Part shown: positions 26,517 through 36,071 of the stretch, piece by piece
How the letters are laid out: every line of letters begins with the position of its first letter
Numbering within the stretch: position 1 is the first letter of the stretch
NCBI GenBank assembly: GCA_030066905.1
Contig: JASJAR010000001.1
Coordinates: 62,001 to 126,000 of the forward strand
Source of the DNA: Paracoccaceae bacterium
Lineage (GTDB): Bacteria; Pseudomonadota; Alphaproteobacteria; Rhodobacterales; Rhodobacteraceae
Length of the DNA stretch: 64,000 nt
Direction: 5' to 3'
Position numbers and translations under genes: made by a program
Notes under the pieces: generated by a model
Databases searched by the model: none
Told to the model about the DNA's origin: nothing
Seen by the model: the letters and a program-made list of their open reading frames with translations, nothing else

Positions 26517-27467
26517 ATGGCACGGATCTGGTTTCTCGGCGAGGCGCTGATCGACTTCGTGCCGGCGACGTCCGACCTCGGCCCCGCCTACGCTCCGCGC
26601 TGCGGCGGCTCGCCCTACAACGCGGCCAAAGCGGCGGCCTTGGCGGGGGCCGACGTCGGCTTCCTCGGCGCCCTCTCCAGCGATCTTTTCGGTGACATGC
26701 TGGCCGCCGACCTCGACGCCCACGGCATCGACACCGCCCATGCGCCGCGGCTCGATCATGCGACCACCCTCGCCTTCGTCGATGTCGCCCTTGGCGATCC
26801 CCGCTATGCGTTTTTCAACGCGGAAACCGCGACACGGGAGATGGTGCCCGATCCCGCCGGCTTTCCCGGACGCCCCGGCGATATCCTCGGCGTCGGGTCG
26901 ATTTCGCTGATCGACCCGCCCGGTGCGGGCAACATCGCGGCCTGCGCCGAAGCGCTCGCCGACCGGGTGACCCTGGCGGTCGACCCAAATGCCCGGCCGG
27001 CGATGACCGGCGATCCCGAGGCCTGGCGCGCGCGGATCCGGCGGCTCGCGGACCGGGCCGGGATCGTGAAACTGTCGGTGGAGGACCTCGCCTTTCTCGC
27101 CCCCGGCATCGCGCCGGGCGACTTTGCAGCGGCACAACTGGCGCGCGGGACCGATCTCGTCGTTGTCACCGACGGTGCGGCCGGGGCCGAAGGCTACACC
27201 CGGTCCGGGCGGCGGTCCTGCCCGGGGCGCCGGGTCGAGGTCGCCGACACGGTCGGGGCGGGCGACACGGTCACCGGCTACCTCCTCGAAGGGCTCGCCG
27301 TCCGCGGCCTCACGTCCCGGGCCGCCTTGTCCGGCCTTACCCCCGAAACCCTCGGTCCGCTCCTCGAACGGGCGGTGGCCGCCGCCGCACTGACCTGCAC
27401 CGCATCGGGCTGCATGCCGCCCTCGCGTGCGGCGGTCGAGGGTTTCCTGTCTGGGGCTGCGGTGTAG
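26517..27467 (+). CDS. PfkB-family sugar kinase
   Basis: Ribokinase-fold kinase of 316 residues. The N-terminal GG motif is in APRCGGSPYNAAKAAALAGADV, read here as CGGSPYNAAKAA. The C-terminal ATP/anion-hole motif is DTVGAGDTVTGYLLEG, with catalytic Asp250. The start ATG follows AAAGGAGC. It could be a 2-keto-3-deoxygluconate kinase, which would feed the KDPG aldolase of the same cluster, or a fructokinase; sequence alone cannot separate these. A 277-bp gap with a repeat separates it from the regulator. Confidence 0.82.
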   Translation: MARIWFLGEALIDFVPATSDLGPAYAPRCGGSPYNAAKAAALAGADVGFLGALSSDLFGDMLAADLDAHGIDTAHAPRLDHATTLAFVDVALGDPRYAFFNAETATREMVPDPAGFPGRPGDILGVGSISLIDPPGAGNIAACAEALADRVTLAVDPNARPAMTGDPEAWRARIRRLADRAGIVKLSVEDLAFLAPGIAPGDFAAAQLARGTDLVVVTDGAAGAEGYTRSGRRSCPGRRVEVADTVGAGDTVTGYLLEGLAVRGLTSRAALSGLTPETLGPLLERAVAAAALTCTASGCMPPSRAAVEGFLSGAAV

Positions 27468-27486
27468 CTATCTATTGCCCCCCCGC

Positions 27487-28209
27487 TCAGCCGAGCGCCG
27501 CGGCGACGATCCGGGCCGTGTCGCCCGGCTTCTCCATATGCGGCAGATGGCCGACCCCCGGAAAGACATGCTCGGTCACGTTCCCGGGGTAGGACCGGTC
27601 GGGGTCGCGCGGATTGATCCCATCGGCCTCGCCCCAGATCAGGGTGACGGGGATCGCCGGGACGGCAGGGGCCGGTGCGGCCAGCGCCGCCTCGGCGATC
27701 GTTCCGAGGTCGCCCCGGCGCTCGGAAGTGAGGTCTGAATACACCTGGCGCCCGAAGTCTTTCGGGATATGCCGGGGCTTCACCACCAGCCGTTCGAGGA
27801 GGTTTTGCGCAACCTCCGCACCCTCCACCTCCGGCAGGCCCCGCAGGAAACCGGCATCGAGCGTTCGGCCCCAGCCGGCCGGGGCGATGAGCACGAGACG
27901 CGAAATCAGCCCTGGATGGCGGGCGGCGAGTTCGAGCGCAACCGCGCCGCCGAGGGAATGCCCGAGGACGGGCATGGGCGCGGGGAACCCATCGAGCACC
28001 GCCGCGACGTCCTCGGCCAGCCCCGCCGGGGTCGCGTCGCCGGCCACCGCGCCCGCCGCGCCATGGCCCGGCAGATCGACCGCATGGAACGCCGCCGGCA
28101 CCGGGAACACCGCGAGAAGCGGCAGAAACGACAGCCGGTTCGCCCCGTAGCCATGGATCAGGACAAGGGGCGCCCCATCGCCGCCGAGATGCGTGAGGCG
28201 GGCGGTCAC
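27487..28209 (-). CDS. Alpha/beta hydrolase, AcoC C-terminal-like
   Basis: Hydrolase of 240 residues. The nucleophile elbow is VLGHSLGGAVAL, the oxyanion region HGYGANRLSF, and the catalytic histidine VGHLPHME. In acetoin dehydrogenase complexes the AcoC subunit is a lipoyl domain fused to such a hydrolase; here the two are separate genes that overlap as GTGA (GTG start). It is the last gene after the E1 fusion and lipoyl genes. A role in acyl transfer or hydrolysis on the lipoyl arm is inferred. It converges with the PfkB kinase across 19 nt. Confidence 0.8.
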   Translation of the reverse strand: MTARLTHLGGDGAPLVLIHGYGANRLSFLPLLAVFPVPAAFHAVDLPGHGAAGAVAGDATPAGLAEDVAAVLDGFPAPMPVLGHSLGGAVALELAARHPGLISRLVLIAPAGWGRTLDAGFLRGLPEVEGAEVAQNLLERLVVKPRHIPKDFGRQVYSDLTSERRGDLGTIAEAALAAPAPAVPAIPVTLIWGEADGINPRDPDRSYPGNVTEHVFPGVGHLPHMEKPGDTARIVAAALG

Positions 28210-28445
28210 GAAATCTCGGCCAGCGTATCGCCGACCTTGGCGATCTCACCCTCTTCCATGACGATCTTCAGGCGGCCGGACGCAGGCGCTTCGAGGTCCA
28301 TCGCCATCTTCGTCGTCGAGATATTGACCACCGGCTCCCCGGCCTCGACCGGCTCGCCATCGGCCATGAGCCATTCGGTGATTTCGGCTTCGGTCACCTC
28401 GGTGCCAAGCTGCGGCACGAGGAGGACGGTCACGGATTGGGCCAC
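28206..28445 (-). CDS. Stand-alone lipoyl-domain protein
   Basis: A single biotinyl/lipoyl domain of 79 residues. Lys46 in STTKMAMD, at the hairpin tip, is the expected lipoylation site. There is no peripheral subunit-binding domain and no acyltransferase core, so it would act as a free swinging carrier for the E1 protein encoded 27 nt upstream. Translation starts at a GTG with GAGGAA upstream and the stop overlaps the hydrolase start. Methionines flanking the lysine also occur in biotin carriers, but the E1 neighbour favours lipoate. Confidence 0.85.
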   Translation of the reverse strand: MAQSVTVLLVPQLGTEVTEAEITEWLMADGEPVEAGEPVVNISTTKMAMDLEAPASGRLKIVMEEGEIAKVGDTLAEIS

Positions 28446-28472
28446 AGGCAGGGTTCCTCAATTGCCAGAGGT

Positions 28473-30929
28473 TCAAAGGCCGCGCCGGGCGAGCGACAGC
28501 CCGTCCCAGTCGCGTACCCCGCGCCGGTTCGGCTTGCGGTCGGGGTAGAATTCAGCGGTCACCGCGTCGACGATGTCGTGCGCCTGGGGGAAATAGGTGG
28601 TCTCCATCTCCGCCCCGGGCACGATCCAGTTCGGCGCGCCGAGAACGATCGGCGCGGCCTTCAGCGAAGCGAACCCGTGGCGCGTGACGGTTGCGGCCAG
28701 TGTCTGCGCCATGCTGCCGCGTTCGCTTGCTTCGGACACCACCAGGAGGTGTCCCGTGCGGGCCACGGACGCCAGAACCGGCGCATAGTCGAAGGGTACG
28801 AGAGACCGCGCGTCGATCACTTCGGCCGCGACCCCGAGCGCGGCGAGGTCCCGAGCGGCATCGAGCGCGGGATAGAGCGAGGGGCCGATGGTGAGCACCG
28901 TCACGTCGCGCCCCTCCCGCTTCACCTCCGGCACGCCGAGGGGAAGCGTGTAGCTTTCCGCCGGCACCGCGTGGCGGAACTGCTCGACCCGGTCGTAGAG
29001 ACGCTGGGATTCGAACACGACCACCGGGTCGTCGGAGGCCAGCGCCGAGGCCATGAGCCCCTTCGCGTCGTAAGGCGTGGCCGGGTAGATCACCTTCAGG
29101 CCGGGGATATGGGCGATGAGCGCCGACCAGTCCTGCGAATGCTGGGCGCCGTATTTCGACCCGACCGAGGCGCGCAGCACGACCGGCAGCTTCAGTTGCC
29201 CGGCCGACATCGCCTGCCACTTGGCAAGTTGGTTGAAGATCTCGTCCCCCGCCCGGCCGATGAAGTCGGCATACATCAGCTCGACCATGGACCGCCCGCC
29301 GGCCATGGCATGGCCGATGGCCGTGGCAACGATGGCGGCTTCCGAGATCGGCGCGTTGAAGAGGCGATGATAAGGTAGCACATCGCTGAGCCCGCGGGTC
29401 ACCCCGAAGGCGCCGCCCCATTCCCGCAATTCCTCGCCCCAGGCCGCGAGGCGCGGGTCGCGTTCCATCCGGTCGAGGATCGCCTCGGTGAGCCCGTCGC
29501 GCAGGGTGATCGCCCGCATCGGCGAAAGCGGCGCGCCGTCGGCATCGCGACCTGCGCGGGATTTCCGCGCGAGCTTGCGCAGCGCCGCGGACGCCTCGCG
29601 CGGAGCGGTCAGCGTCGACGGAGCATCGGGAACGGGCGTCTCACCGCCCGAGAACATCAGATCGCCGATCAAGACCGGATGGGCGACAATGTCCACCGAA
29701 GGCGACAGCGCCTCGTCCACCGCCGCCCGGGTCACCGCCTCGATGCGCCGCCCGGCCTCTTCCTCGAGCGCGGCCAATCCGTCCTCGGCCAGCGCCCCGG
29801 CGTCGATCAGCGAGGTCGCGAGCCGCGCGATGGGGTCATGCGCCTCCCAGAGCTTCAGTTCGTCGCGCGACCGGTAAGCATTGGCGTCGGTCGTCGAATG
29901 CCCGCTGATCCGGTAGCACTCGACGTCGAGAAGCGCGGGCCCCTGCCGGTCGACAAGAAGCGCCCGCTTTCGCGCCACCGCATCGGCCACCGCCAACACA
30001 TCGGTGCCGTCCACGGTTTCGGCATGAAGCGCGTTCGGGGCAACCCCCGCCCCGATCCGGGACAGCCTGTCCCAACCCATCGTCTCGCCGGAGGTCTGCC
30101 CGCCCATGGCGTAGAAATTGTTGGTGAAAAAGAACAGCACCGGCAGGCCCCCATCGAAAGGGGCCTCCCAAAGGGTCGAAAGCTGCCCCATCGCAGCGAA
30201 GTTCATCGCCTCCCAGACCGGGCCGCAGCCCGTCGCCCCGTCTCCGGCATGGGCAACGCAGATGCCCGCCTCGCCGGCCAGCCGACGGCGTAGCGCGGCG
30301 CCGGTGGCGATCCCGGCCGAGGCGCCGACGATGGCATTGTTCGGATAGCAGCCGAGCGGTGGAAAGAAAGCGTGCATCGAGCCCCCCATGCCGCCGTTGA
30401 ACCCGGTTGCGCGCATGAAGATCTCCGCCAGAAACCCCAACATGAGGAAGGTCTCGGCGAGCGCCCGGCCCTCCCCGGCCACAGCCGTTTCCGCCGCCTC
30501 GCGAAGCCTCCCGCCGTCCTGCCGCGCCATGATCCCGTCGAGCTCCGCCTCGGGCAGTCGCGCGATGGCGCCAAGGCCCTTTGCGAGAAACTCGCCGTGG
30601 CTGCGGTGGGACCCGAACGTGTAGTCCTCCGGCGCGAGCGCCAGCGCCGCACCGACCGCCGCCCCCTCCTGACCGATGGAGAGATGCGCGGGGCCGCGGT
30701 AGGCATAATCCACCCCGCGATAGGCGCCCGTCGCCTTGAACGACGCCAGCATGCTCTCGAATTCGCGGATCAGCACCATATGGCGCAGCGCATCGCGCAG
30801 GGTCTCGGCGCCGTGGAGGGTCAGGGCATCGGCGAAGGGGACGTCATAGGCATGGACCGGGATCGGCGGCACGGCGAGGCTGTCGCGCTGGCGGGTGACG
30901 GCGGGGTCGATGACGAGGGCCTTCGGCAT
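28473..30929 (-). CDS. Thiamine-dependent 2-oxoacid/acetoin dehydrogenase E1, alpha and beta fused
   Basis: The protein has 818 residues. The first half is E1-alpha: the thiamine diphosphate motif runs from HAGDGATGCGPVWEAMNF to FFFTNNFYAMGGQTSGE. The second half, after about residue 460, is E1-beta with GHAMAGGRSMVELMYADFI and ending in a transketolase C-terminal domain (GHLLVVSEASERGSMAQ). Fusion in one chain is less common than separate subunits. The neighbours supply a lipoyl carrier and hydrolase but no acyltransferase core and no E3. The substrate could be acetoin, a branched-chain 2-oxoacid or another. A 164-nt gap separates it from the flavoprotein gene upstream. Confidence 0.88.
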   Translation of the reverse strand: MPKALVIDPAVTRQRDSLAVPPIPVHAYDVPFADALTLHGAETLRDALRHMVLIREFESMLASFKATGAYRGVDYAYRGPAHLSIGQEGAAVGAALALAPEDYTFGSHRSHGEFLAKGLGAIARLPEAELDGIMARQDGGRLREAAETAVAGEGRALAETFLMLGFLAEIFMRATGFNGGMGGSMHAFFPPLGCYPNNAIVGASAGIATGAALRRRLAGEAGICVAHAGDGATGCGPVWEAMNFAAMGQLSTLWEAPFDGGLPVLFFFTNNFYAMGGQTSGETMGWDRLSRIGAGVAPNALHAETVDGTDVLAVADAVARKRALLVDRQGPALLDVECYRISGHSTTDANAYRSRDELKLWEAHDPIARLATSLIDAGALAEDGLAALEEEAGRRIEAVTRAAVDEALSPSVDIVAHPVLIGDLMFSGGETPVPDAPSTLTAPREASAALRKLARKSRAGRDADGAPLSPMRAITLRDGLTEAILDRMERDPRLAAWGEELREWGGAFGVTRGLSDVLPYHRLFNAPISEAAIVATAIGHAMAGGRSMVELMYADFIGRAGDEIFNQLAKWQAMSAGQLKLPVVLRASVGSKYGAQHSQDWSALIAHIPGLKVIYPATPYDAKGLMASALASDDPVVVFESQRLYDRVEQFRHAVPAESYTLPLGVPEVKREGRDVTVLTIGPSLYPALDAARDLAALGVAAEVIDARSLVPFDYAPVLASVARTGHLLVVSEASERGSMAQTLAATVTRHGFASLKAAPIVLGAPNWIVPGAEMETTYFPQAHDIVDAVTAEFYPDRKPNRRGVRDWDGLSLARRGL

Positions 30930-31093
30930 GTTCGAACGTCCTTTCGCGGACCGGGGGCACCGGCTCCGTCGGAGGTGTCAGCGACATCGGCAATTGTCAA
31001 TCGGCCCGGCCGGGAGTCCACGGCACCGGCAGGCTTGAAGGGTTCCTGCCCGGCGGCGGAGCCCACGCGGCGAGGCTCGGTTTTCCCGTGGTG

Positions 31094-33529
31094 TCAGCCG
31101 GCGGCTTCGAGCACCGCGTCGGCAGCCCTCAGGCGCTTGCCCTCCGGGTCGAAGGGGGCTGCCGGCAGCATCCGCGCGGCATGGGGGCGGCCCAGGACGG
31201 CAATCTCCACCGCCTCGCCGGGGGCCACCGCCCCGGCCTTGACGTAGCCGAGAGCCAGCGACTTGCCGACATGGTAGCCATAGGCCCCCGAAGTGACCTG
31301 GCCCACCGGCGTGCCGTCGGGCAGAAAGATCGGCTCGCCGCCCGAGGCATCCGCCTCGCTGGCATCGATCTCGAAAATCTCCAGGGTCTCGCGCGGCGCC
31401 CGGTTGGCGAGCTTGAGCCAGGCCGCTTTGTTGAGGAAGTCCTTTTCCGGCTTGATGAGCCAGTCGAGCTTCGATTCCTGGGGCCACCATTCAGGGCTGT
31501 ATTCGCGGCCCCAGGAGCCGTAGCCCTTCTCGATCCGCAAGGACATCAGCGCCCGGCTGCCCACCGGCCCCGCGCCATGTCCCCGACCGGCTTCCAGAAG
31601 CGCTGCATAGAGCCTCGCCTGATCGGCCGTCGCGCAATGGAGCTCCCAGCCGAGATCGCCGGTGAAGGAGACGCGGATCGCCAGGCACGAGACGCCGGCG
31701 ACATCGAGCATCGCCGAACGCAGAAACGCAAAGCCCTCGTTCGACAGATCGGCATTGGTGAGCGTGCGCAGGATATCCCGCGCCCGGGGACCGGCGAGGT
31801 TGAACCCGCACATCGCCTCTGTGCGGCTTTCGAACGTGGTGCCCGAAGGCAGCGGCACCATTTGGAAAAAGCGCTGGTGGAACCGCTCGGCCATCCCCGA
31901 GCCGACGATCCAGAACTCGTCCTCGCCCGTCCGGGTCACGGTGAAGTCCCCCGCGATCCCGCCGCGCACCCCGATGAGCGGGGTCAGACACGACCGACCG
32001 ATCTTCGTCGGCATCCGGTTGGCGAAAACGGCGTTGAGCCAGGTCTCCGCCCCCGGTCCCGCGACGCGGTATTTGGCGAAGTTCGAGATGTCGATGATAC
32101 CGGCGCGCTCGCGCAGCCCCCGCACCTCCCGGCCGACGCTTTCCCACCAGGGCTGGCGGGCGAACCCGGCGCTGTCGGGGGTCTCGGCATCGAAGTAAAG
32201 CGGGTGCTCCCAGCCGTAGTTGAGCCCGAAGGCCGCCCCCATCTCCCTCTGCGTCTCAAAGATCGGGCGGCTGCGCACCGGGCGACCCGCCTGGCGTTCC
32301 TCGCCTGGGAAATGGATCTTGAACCGATGGGCGTACTGGTCCTCGACCCGGGCCTTAGTGAAGGCCTTCCCCGCCCAGGCCCCGAAGCGCGCCAGGTCCC
32401 AGCCGAAGAGATCGAGCGAGGGCTCGCCTTCCACCATCCATTCCGCGGCGAGCTTGCCGAGACCGCCGTTCTGCGAAAACCCGGGGATGATCCCGTTGCA
32501 GCAGAAGTAGCCCCGAAGCTCCGGCACCGGCCCGAACAGCGCGGAACTGTCCGGCGACCAGATCATCGGTCCGTTAATCACCCGCTTGATGCCCGCCTCG
32601 CCCACCGCCGGCACCCGGTCGATCGCGCGCATCATGTTGTCCTCGATCCGTTCGAGGTCATCGGGAAAGAGGTCATGGGCGAAATCGAGCGGCGTGCCGT
32701 CCTCGGCCCAGAACCGCATATCGCGCTCATAAGCGCCGACGAGCAGCCCCTTGCCCTCCTGGCGGAGGTAGTATTCCCCGTCCCGGTCGGCGACCGACGG
32801 CAACCGCCGGTCCATCGCGGCGATCTCGGCGATGGTCTCGGTGACGAAATACTGATGCTCAGTGGGGATGAGCGGCAGCGCGAGCCCTGCCATCGCCGCA
32901 ACCTCGCGGGCCCAGAGCCCCGCGGCATTGACGACCCAGGGCGTCGCGATATCGCCCTTCGGGGTCCGCACGATCCAGGTGCCGTCGGGCTGCGCCTCGG
33001 TGCCCGTGACAGGCGTGAACCGATACACCTCCGCCCCCATCTGCCGCGCCCCGATGGCATAGGCATGGGTCACGCCCGAGGGGTCCACATTGCCGCCGTC
33101 GGGTTCGTACATGATGCAGCGCACCCCGTCGAAATCGACCAAGGGGTGCAGCCGCTCGGCCTCATCGCGGCTCACCTCATGAAAATTCATCCCGTAGCGG
33201 CGCGCCTTGGCTTCCTGAAGCCGCAACTGGTGCTCGCGGTCTTGCGTTTGTGCGAGGTAGAGCGAGCCGGGCTGAAAGACCCCGCAGGACTGGCCTGTTT
33301 CCGCTTCGAGGTCCTTGTAGAGCGACATCGTGTAGTGCTGGAGCCGGGAGATGTTGGTGACGTCGTGGAGCCCATGGATGTTGGCCGCCGCATGCCATGT
33401 GGACCCTGAGGTTAGCTCGTCGCGTTCGAGAAGCACCGTCTCCGTCCAGCCTAGCTTGGCGAGGTGATAGAGAATCGAGCATCCGACGACACCGCCGCCG
33501 ATCACGACAGCCTGGGCATGGGTACGCAT
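31094..33529 (-). CDS. Dimethylglycine/sarcosine dehydrogenase-like flavoprotein
   Basis: The protein has 811 residues. The N-terminal DAO-type FAD domain has VVIGGGVVGCSILYHLAKLG. STWHAAANIHG matches the segment whose histidine holds FAD covalently in dimethylglycine dehydrogenase. The C-terminal half is GcvT-like, the tetrahydrofolate-binding aminomethyltransferase fold (RAGIIDISNFAKYRVAGPG, SFTGDLGWELHC). Expected chemistry is oxidative N-demethylation with formaldehyde captured as methylene-tetrahydrofolate. It follows the peptide-type ABC genes by 33 nt, so its substrate is probably what that transporter imports. Confidence 0.85.
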   Translation of the reverse strand: MRTHAQAVVIGGGVVGCSILYHLAKLGWTETVLLERDELTSGSTWHAAANIHGLHDVTNISRLQHYTMSLYKDLEAETGQSCGVFQPGSLYLAQTQDREHQLRLQEAKARRYGMNFHEVSRDEAERLHPLVDFDGVRCIMYEPDGGNVDPSGVTHAYAIGARQMGAEVYRFTPVTGTEAQPDGTWIVRTPKGDIATPWVVNAAGLWAREVAAMAGLALPLIPTEHQYFVTETIAEIAAMDRRLPSVADRDGEYYLRQEGKGLLVGAYERDMRFWAEDGTPLDFAHDLFPDDLERIEDNMMRAIDRVPAVGEAGIKRVINGPMIWSPDSSALFGPVPELRGYFCCNGIIPGFSQNGGLGKLAAEWMVEGEPSLDLFGWDLARFGAWAGKAFTKARVEDQYAHRFKIHFPGEERQAGRPVRSRPIFETQREMGAAFGLNYGWEHPLYFDAETPDSAGFARQPWWESVGREVRGLRERAGIIDISNFAKYRVAGPGAETWLNAVFANRMPTKIGRSCLTPLIGVRGGIAGDFTVTRTGEDEFWIVGSGMAERFHQRFFQMVPLPSGTTFESRTEAMCGFNLAGPRARDILRTLTNADLSNEGFAFLRSAMLDVAGVSCLAIRVSFTGDLGWELHCATADQARLYAALLEAGRGHGAGPVGSRALMSLRIEKGYGSWGREYSPEWWPQESKLDWLIKPEKDFLNKAAWLKLANRAPRETLEIFEIDASEADASGGEPIFLPDGTPVGQVTSGAYGYHVGKSLALGYVKAGAVAPGEAVEIAVLGRPHAARMLPAAPFDPEGKRLRAADAVLEAAG

Positions 33530-33562
33530 GGGGCAAGGAACCTATGGTTTGGCGCCTGGCGG

Positions 33563-35164
33563 TCAGACGCGTTGCTCTTCGATCCGGGTGAGCCAGTCGG
33601 GGTCCATTTCGGGGACCGATGACAGGAGAAGTTGGGTGTATTCGGGGTGCGGCGGCGCGAGGACCTCGGTCTTGCTGCCCTGTTCGACCACCTTGCCCTG
33701 GTTCATCACGACGATCTCGTCGGAGATCGCGGCGACCGTGGCGATGTCGTGGGTGATGAACATGTAGGCGATGTCCTTTTCCTTCTGGAGCCGCATCAGC
33801 AGCTTCAGAATGCCTTCCTGGACGATCTGGTCGAGGGCGGACGTGACCTCGTCGCAAATGATCACCTCCGGGTCTGCCGCAAGCGCCCGCGCGATACAGA
33901 TGCGCTGTTTCTGGCCGCCCGAAAGCTCCGACGGCAGACGGTCGTAGAAATCCTCGTTGAGGTCGATCTCCTCGAGAAGCTCGATCACCCGCTTTTCCTG
34001 CGCCCGGCCCTTCAGCCCGTGGTAGAACTCCAGCGGCCGGCCGATGATCTCGCCGACGGTCTGGCGCGGGTTCATCGCGGTGTCGGCCATCTGGTAGATC
34101 ATCTGGATCTTGCGCAGAACGTCCTTGTTGCGCTGTCCGAGTTGCGCCGGAAGGGCGGTCCCGTTGAACCGCACCTCCCCCTTCGACGGCGGCAGAAGCC
34201 CGGTGACGACCCGGGCCGTGGTCGACTTTCCCGACCCGGACTCGCCGACGATGGACACCGTGCGGCCCCGGGGGAGCTTGATCGACACGTCGTGGAGCAC
34301 CTTCACCGCGCCATAGGCGGCGTCCACCCCGTCGATCTCGAGCACAATGTCGTCGGATGCCTTCGGCTCCTTGCCGAGCATCCGCACGGACCAGAGCGAG
34401 CGGGTGTAGTCCTCCTTGGGCTCGGCCAGCATTTGCCGCGTCTCGGCCTCCTCGACCTCCTCGCCGTAACGCAGGACCTTGATGACATCGGCCATCTGGG
34501 CGACGACGGCGAGGTCGTGGGTGATGTAGATGGCGGCCGTATTGAAGTCGCGAACGGCCTTGCGCATGGACAAGAGCACCTCGACCTGGGTGGTCACATC
34601 GAGCGCGGTGGTCGGTTCGTCGAAGACGATGAGCTTGGGGCGCGGCGCCATGGCCATCGCGGTCATCACCCGCTGAAGCTGGCCGCCGGAGACTTGGTGC
34701 GGGTAGCGCTCGCCGATGGTCTCGGGATTGGGAAGCTGAAGCGCGGCATAGAGCTCCTTTGCATCGGCGACAGCCGCCGACATCGGGCTGATGCCCTCGC
34801 GCACGGTCGTCGCGACGGTCTGTTCCACCAGACGGTGGGCGGGGTTGAAGCTCGCTGCCGCCGATTGCGCGACGTAGGTAAGCTGGGTCCCCCAGAGCCG
34901 GCGCTTCTCCTCATCGGTGGCCTTGACGAGGTCGATCCCGTCGAACATCGCCGAGCCGCCCGAAATCCGGCAGCCGTCCTTGGTGAACCCCATCGCCGCC
35001 AGGCCCAGTGTGGATTTCCCCGCCCCGCTCTCGCCGATGAGCCCCATCACCTGGCCGGCCTTGAGTTGCAGGTCGACGCCCTTGACGATGGGGTTCCACT
35101 TCTCGTCCGCCCAGCCTTCGACCTTCAGGCCGCGCACGTCGAGGAGGTAGTCGTCATTTGACAT
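33563..35164 (-). CDS. Peptide/nickel-type ABC importer, two ATPase domains fused
   Basis: One chain of 533 residues with two complete ATP-binding cassettes, equal to DppD plus DppF. Walker A occurs twice (GESGAGKST and GESGSGKST), as do the signatures (VSGGQLQRVMTAMAM and LSGGQKQRICIARAL) and Walker B (IVFDEPTTALDVT and IICDEVTSALD). It drives the two permeases encoded just upstream and overlaps the second by 11 nt. Members of this family carry peptides, opines, nickel or modified amino acids. Confidence 0.92.
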   Translation of the reverse strand: MSNDDYLLDVRGLKVEGWADEKWNPIVKGVDLQLKAGQVMGLIGESGAGKSTLGLAAMGFTKDGCRISGGSAMFDGIDLVKATDEEKRRLWGTQLTYVAQSAAASFNPAHRLVEQTVATTVREGISPMSAAVADAKELYAALQLPNPETIGERYPHQVSGGQLQRVMTAMAMAPRPKLIVFDEPTTALDVTTQVEVLLSMRKAVRDFNTAAIYITHDLAVVAQMADVIKVLRYGEEVEEAETRQMLAEPKEDYTRSLWSVRMLGKEPKASDDIVLEIDGVDAAYGAVKVLHDVSIKLPRGRTVSIVGESGSGKSTTARVVTGLLPPSKGEVRFNGTALPAQLGQRNKDVLRKIQMIYQMADTAMNPRQTVGEIIGRPLEFYHGLKGRAQEKRVIELLEEIDLNEDFYDRLPSELSGGQKQRICIARALAADPEVIICDEVTSALDQIVQEGILKLLMRLQKEKDIAYMFITHDIATVAAISDEIVVMNQGKVVEQGSKTEVLAPPHPEYTQLLLSSVPEMDPDWLTRIEEQRV

Positions 35165-36071
35165 CGCGCAGCCCGCTGCTCTTCTGAAGGAACCAGTCGA
35201 CGAGGAAGTTCACCCCGACTGTGATGAGCGCAATCGCCGCCGCCGGGATCAGCGGGGTGAAGGCGGCGCGGATGTCGAACTGGGCGAACTGGATGAGCTG
35301 TGCGGTCTCGCGCACCATCGACCCCCAGTCGGCGGTGGGCGGCTGGATGCCGACGCCGAGGAAGCTCAGGGACGCGATCGTCAGGAACACGAAACAGAAC
35401 CTCAGCCCGAATTCGGCGACCAGGGGAGGCATGATGTTGGGCAGGATTTCGCGCCGCATCACCCAGCCAAGACCCTCGCCTCTGAGCCGCGCGGCCTCGA
35501 CGTAATCCATTACCGCGACGTTCACCGCCACCGCCCGGGTGAGCCGGAAAACACGCGTCGAGTCGATGAGCGCGATGATCACGATCAGGCTCCAGGCGGA
35601 GGCGCCGAAGATCGACAGGAGCATCAGCGCGAAAATGAGGCTCGGGATCGCCATGAACACGTCCACGCCGCGGCTGATGAGCTGATCGAGCCAGGACCGG
35701 TTGATCGCGGCGACGAGCCCGAGCCCGCCGCCGATCAGGAAGGCGAGAAAGGTCGTTGCGAGGGCGATGCCGATCGTATTGCGCGCGCCGTAGATCAGCC
35801 GCGAGAAGATGTCCCGGCCGATCTGGTCGGTCCCGAGGAGATGCTCGCCGCTCCAGGGCGCGAACGGGACGGCGAAGACCTCCGCCTCCCCATGCGGCGC
35901 GATCAGCGGCGCGAAGACCGCCAGGATCAGGTAGAACGCGATGATCGCCATCCCGATCCAGGCGGTGAACGGCGCTTTCTTCAACTCGATCCAGGTCCGT
36001 TCCCAGCGGCTCCTGCGGGTGCGGACCTGACCGACCTCGGCGGCGGCGGAGTATTGCGCGGAGTCGCTCAT
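35154..36071 (-). CDS. Peptide-type ABC permease, DppC-like
   Basis: Inner-membrane permease of 305 residues with an N-terminal cytoplasmic tail and about six helices. The coupling loop is YVEAARLRGEGLGWVMRREILPN, seen as EAARLRGEG then ILPNIMPPL. LLGTDQIGRDIFSRLIYGAR near residue 80 is the usual DppC hallmark. The start was set at the ATG overlapping the stop of the upstream permease (ATGA). Confidence 0.92.
   Translation of the reverse strand: MSDSAQYSAAAEVGQVRTRRSRWERTWIELKKAPFTAWIGMAIIAFYLILAVFAPLIAPHGEAEVFAVPFAPWSGEHLLGTDQIGRDIFSRLIYGARNTIGIALATTFLAFLIGGGLGLVAAINRSWLDQLISRGVDVFMAIPSLIFALMLLSIFGASAWSLIVIIALIDSTRVFRLTRAVAVNVAVMDYVEAARLRGEGLGWVMRREILPNIMPPLVAEFGLRFCFVFLTIASLSFLGVGIQPPTADWGSMVRETAQLIQFAQFDIRAAFTPLIPAAAIALITVGVNFLVDWFLQKSSGLRDVK

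Noticed and set aside
31088-33409. Long plus-strand open frame opposite the dimethylglycine dehydrogenase-like gene
   Set aside because: Composition typical of antisense frames in GC-rich DNA. No recognisable domain.
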